Origin: Labia minor
Taxonomy: Eukaryota > Arthropoda > Insecta > Dermaptera > Spongiphoridae
Reading direction: 5' to 3'
Length of the DNA: 64,000 bases
Assembly (NCBI GenBank): GCA_963082975.1
Contig: OY720349.1
Coordinates: forward strand, 64,850,501-64,914,500
Shown here: one piece after another, positions 60,063 through 64,000 of the stretch
Layout of the letters: each line of letters starts with the position of its first letter
Numbering within the stretch: the first letter of the stretch is position 1
Program-made: the position numbers and the translations under genes
The notes under the pieces: model-generated
Databases searched by the model: none
What the model saw: only the letters and a program-made list of their open reading frames with translations
Told to the model about the DNA's origin: nothing

Positions 60063-63000
60063 TTATTTCTTAAAATAAGGAGATGCTGAAGGTGGATAAT
60101 TAAATAAGGTTGGTGTTGATGGAGATTTAAAGAGTTTATCAGGTGGGAAAAGAAAAGTTTTATCTATTGGAGTTTGGGGCAAAGAGATAGCCGAGGGCGA
60201 AGCAGGGGCCCCCGGCGAAGAATAAGCAGAATCCGCAGGATTTCCGAATACATCCTGATACCGAATCAGCAAACTTCTCGTCTCCAGGTTCATATTATTT
60301 TCCAAAAGCTACAAACAACATGCAAGGCAAGTGAGGTTAGTGCGGAAAGATTGAAAGTTGTTCTGAGTGCTATTAGTAGTCATCATGCTGACAAGTGCAT
60401 GTGAAAAAAATACTACAATCGAGACATTATATATAATATTAATCAATTATCATTCAAATGATTGTATATTAAAGTTTAAGTATTATTAGAAAAGAATAAA
60501 AATTATTGTAATTTTTTAAGTGAATAGTTAGTTTGAATATTTTACTTTAAATTGATATTAAAAGAAATAAATTGATTCTAAATTTATAAGTATTATTATT
60601 ATTATTAAATTTTGAATTAAAGAAAAATTATTGATGAGATATTTTATATAGAGTTAAGAAAAAAATTGAGAAAGAGGAAAGGGAAGAAGTTAGAAAGAGA
60701 CCTGTTTACGCGGCTTGAGTAGGCTTCTCCAATCTTTAAGCTCTCTGCCATACATTTCCTCCAATTCCTTTAATTTAATGGTTTCATGTTCCATCAACAT
60801 TTTCCCTAAAAAATAAATCACAAAAATGAAATAAAAATGATTGATTTGATAAGTATTAATTTTTTAATGAAATATTAATGTTTACTTTTTTCATTTTGTA
60901 ATTGTTCAAGTTCTTTAATACTTGACTCACTGGAAGCACGAAGTTCTTCTAATTGACGTTGATGTTTAACTTCAAAACGTTGCGTTTCTGCACGATAACG
61001 TTTTTTCTCATTCTCTTGAAACTAATAACAAATATTTATATTATCAAATTCACAAAATAAAAATAATGCTAATAATATTAATAATAGTATCAAATAAATA
61101 TATACCCTTTTTAAACGTTCCCTTTCTTCTTCCGGATCACAAGGTGAAACTGACGACATGCTTATTCTCATCGATTCTCTAAACATCATTTCACGAGCTT
61201 TCATTTCACTTCTTATCCGTTTTGGAAGGGCACGTTTTTCTCCTGTTTGCCTTTTGGATAAATCTTCTTCTTTACGCTGATTCATTCGTTTCATTTGTTC
61301 TAATTCTTTTTCATGACGAATTAACATCTAAAAATAAATAATAAATTTAATGAAAGATAGGTAGATTTAAAAATAATATTTCCACTATTAATTAAATATA
61401 AATTTGTTATTAAATGTATTAAACTGAAATTAAAAGTAATATTATCTAAAAATTATTATAAAAATAATTTGAATCTAATTTTATAACTATAGGATAAACA
61501 AATAGTGAAAATTAAATTCATCAATAAATATATGATTACCTGATGACGTTGAAGGAAAAACATATCTTTTAGTTGTCGTTTAGCTAATTGTTGCCTTTCA
61601 TGAATTTGTTTTTCTTCTAATTCCCATAAGCTGCTCTCTCGTGTTCGCATAATCTATGGAATTATAATAAATATTCATAATTTCTTGATTTCTTATAAAT
61701 TATTAAAAATTAGCGAAAAAATAATTTACCTGTTGTTTTTGTTGAAGATATTGTTTCTCCATGAGCGCTATTTTTTCACGATGATTTTCACTTAAACGTC
61801 GCAAACAAGTTTCATGATTTTCATTTAATCGATCCAAAAATTGTTTTTCCTTTAATAAAATAAATTTTTATAATTCAGTGAAAATTAATTTTATGTTTAT
61901 GGATATTAATTAAAGAATTTGATAGTAATTTTTTTTTAATTAATATAATAAATGTGAAAAAATAATAGTTTTTATACCCTTTCTTCATGTTCTGCTTCTA
62001 ATTTTTCTTTTCGAGTGCGGAAGGTATTTTTTCGTTGATCTTTTGGCATTAAATCAACTTCTTGCTTTAATAGACGCAATTCTTGTTTGAGACCATCGCG
62101 AAATTGTTTCAATTCTCGTTCTTGTTCAGCACGAATTTTTTTACTAGCCGTTCTTAAATCAGCTTCTTGTTGAGCTTCTGCTCGTTCAATCTAAAAATCA
62201 AAAAATATTCATTTAGAAAATAAAGCTATTGAAATTTTGGTTTGATACTTTTTGTCTAATTATTTATAATTTAATGAGAAACATACCTGTTGTCTTTGCA
62301 TACGAATAATATTTTCAAGATCCATTTCAAAAGTTTTAAGCAAATTAATCCTTTCATTTTTAAACCGAGTTTCTTGTTGATCACGAGCAAATGCGGATTT
62401 AAACGTTAAATCTTGAAATTGTTTTTGCTCTTGTTTTTGAAGCATTTTTAATTCACGGAGTTCTTGTTTTCTAATTTAAAAAAAATCTTTCTTAATTTAA
62501 TCAATTATATATTTAATTAGTATTTGACAAGTTAATAAGATAAATTTAATTGTCAAATATAACCATTTCAAAAATTTTACCTAAAGATTTGATCATCATA
62601 AACTCGACTTCCATTTTCATCATCGCCATAAATTACTTTGCTTGTTGTAGTAGTAACTACAACTCCATCAATTTCAAATTTCCTCGTTCTCTTTCTTGTT
62701 TTCTTCTTCAGATTTATTGAAGAAGCATCTTCTTTATTAGTTCGTGAATGCCTGTGGCCTGTTGTATGAGATCCAGTTGGTTTTGGTCTCAATTGAACGG
62801 TTTGTTCTGGTTCATTATCTTGGGTATGATGCGGTTGTTGAGGTGGATGTTGCACAATATGTGGAATGCTTAATGGTACAGTTGGATGTAAGAGATTGGG
62901 ATGTGGACTGATATGAATATCTTTATGACTTCCACTTCCATGGCTATCTTGGCTCAAGGTAGTAGAAATACTTTCAACATCCGATCTAAAGACAATTTGA

Positions 63001-64000
63001 AAAATAATAAATATAAACAATTTTTTTAAAATTATTTAGAATTCTTTCAAGTTTACCTGTCATTTGCCTTGGCACTTAATTGATCAACATCAGTGGACTC
63101 TTGGGTAATACCAGCAACAAGAATAGAGGTGCCTCCATTTGTTGTTGTTGGATCCCCAACACGAACTACAGAAACATGACTGGTATCAGCCATATTGGAA
63201 AGATCACTTTCATCAATTTCTTCAGCAACGCTTGAATTTGTTATGACAACCTTAAAAAAAAGACCGAAAAAAGTTAAAATATTCATATTGTGACGGAAGA
63301 AGTTAATTTATTAATTTTTTTTTAAATAATGAACTCACTTCACTCTCGTCTAGTTTTAATGGAGTTCCAATCAATGTTCCTCTTATATCATCATCTGTAG
63401 AAGATTCATTGTCTAAATGAGTTTTGTTGGTAGCATTTGCTACAATCACTACTTGATCCATACTTGGTGATAAGGGAGGTTGTGTGGGAAGATTCGATGT
63501 TGGAGTTGAGGGCATTTTTGGAAGAGGAGGAAGGGGAGGAAGGGGAGGAGGCGGTGGTGGAGGAGGAAGAAGGACAGGTGGATGGGTGGTAGTAACAACT
63601 GTAACATTATGTCCAAGAGAAGATCTCCTTTGGGGAGGAGATGAAATATCAACGCCTCTTCCGCTACCAACAATTGTTACTAATGTAGAGTTGTTAAGTT
63701 TAGTGGACTCTGGAGATTTTCGACCTAAAACAAAAATAGTTGTTAAAACGAAACTAATTTATTTATTTTAAAGTTTGTTTAGAAATATTAAGGTATATGA
63801 GAATATTAAAAATAGTAGTAAATAAAATAGTTGAAAATTTATACTAAAAACTAACCAGCTATAATAACTTCTGTACTTGATGATTCATCCTCGTAATCGA
63901 TTATTGGCTCTTCTTCAGCCTCTTCGGCTAGTTCCTCTTCTTCTTCTTCTTCAACTTCCTCTTCGTCTTCAATTTGAGGTGCAGAGCCATTACTTTTAGG
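60063..64000 (-). CDS. Slik: Ste20-like kinase Slik/SLK/STK10, C-terminal part (kinase domain outside window)
   Basis: Minus-strand exons: 64,000(open)-63,856, 63,724-63,339, 63,250-63,057, 62,985-62,581, 62,470-62,287, 62,190-61,978, 61,849-61,730, 61,653-61,540, 61,327-61,106, 61,021-60,886, 60,805-60,702, 60,308-60,063. Phases join throughout, giving 822 visible residues. Order of regions: an acidic Glu-rich stretch (EDEEEVEEEEEEL), Pro-rich runs (PPPPPPPPLPPLPPLP), a linker with SHVSVVRVGDP, a His/Pro/Gln-rich segment, then the family hallmark KTRKRTRKFEIDGV followed by RKQELRELKMLQKQEQKQF, and a long Glu/Lys/Arg/Gln-rich coiled coil (the PKK/ATH region). SLK-family kinases act at the cell cortex; fly Slik phosphorylates Moesin and supports epithelial integrity and growth. 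The last exon here is one of two alternatives (ends SASPYFKK). No frame break was found. Confidence 0.92.

Noticed and set aside
63484-63771. Plus-strand Gly-rich frame
   Set aside because: Antisense of the poly-proline stretch of the kinase exon.

Overview
This is an AT-rich animal nuclear window with spliced genes, introns up to about 11 kb and many decayed transposons. Arthropod affinity is suggested by a Slik/SLK/STK10-type kinase, a large M1 aminopeptidase, a Kazal-domain secreted protein, and mariner, pogo, hAT, Penelope-like and RTE/CR1-like remnants. The species cannot be named from the sequence. No rRNA, tRNA, CRISPR or organelle sequence was recognised.

Layout: (1) 1,594-10,831 (+): the last eleven exons (590 codons) of an M1-family aminopeptidase homologue. 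Its zinc-binding residues are all replaced, so it is predicted to be catalytically dead. Its introns hold an internally deleted mariner, copies of a CRE-bearing repeat family, and a foldback element resembling a Penelope-type terminal repeat. (2) 10.9-18.4 kb: intergenic, with an RTE-like tail, a possible minus-strand micropeptide, a hAT-like element with a perfect 8-bp target duplication, and a repeat split by an 877-bp insertion. (3) 18,526-28,899 (+): a TATA-promoter gene for a 172-residue secreted, low-complexity protein; its 8-codon first coding exon is followed by a 9.8-kb intron. (4) 29-41 kb: mostly noncoding, with TE copies, exon-like islands, a GC-rich likely 5' exon (32.58-32.66 kb), a proposed two-exon 44-residue protein (33.7-34.6 kb), a hAT MITE and a palindromic pair of mariner ends. 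(5) 41,166-53,968 (+): a 132-residue secreted Kazal-domain protein with an 11-codon first exon, a 10.9-kb intron and a short last exon that supplies the sixth cysteine. Its first intron holds an enhancer-like island with nuclear-receptor motifs and a nested transposon cluster. (6) 58,449-64,000 (-): the C-terminal part of a Slik/SLK/STK10 kinase gene, ending in two alternative phase-compatible last exons; the kinase domain lies beyond the right edge.

The genes do not form a pathway. Two unrelated secreted-protein genes share the same architecture: a tiny first exon, a phase-1 intron inside the signal peptide, and an intron of about 10 kb. Exon borders were inferred by eye from GT/AG sites, phase continuity and family resemblance. 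All of them need transcript support.
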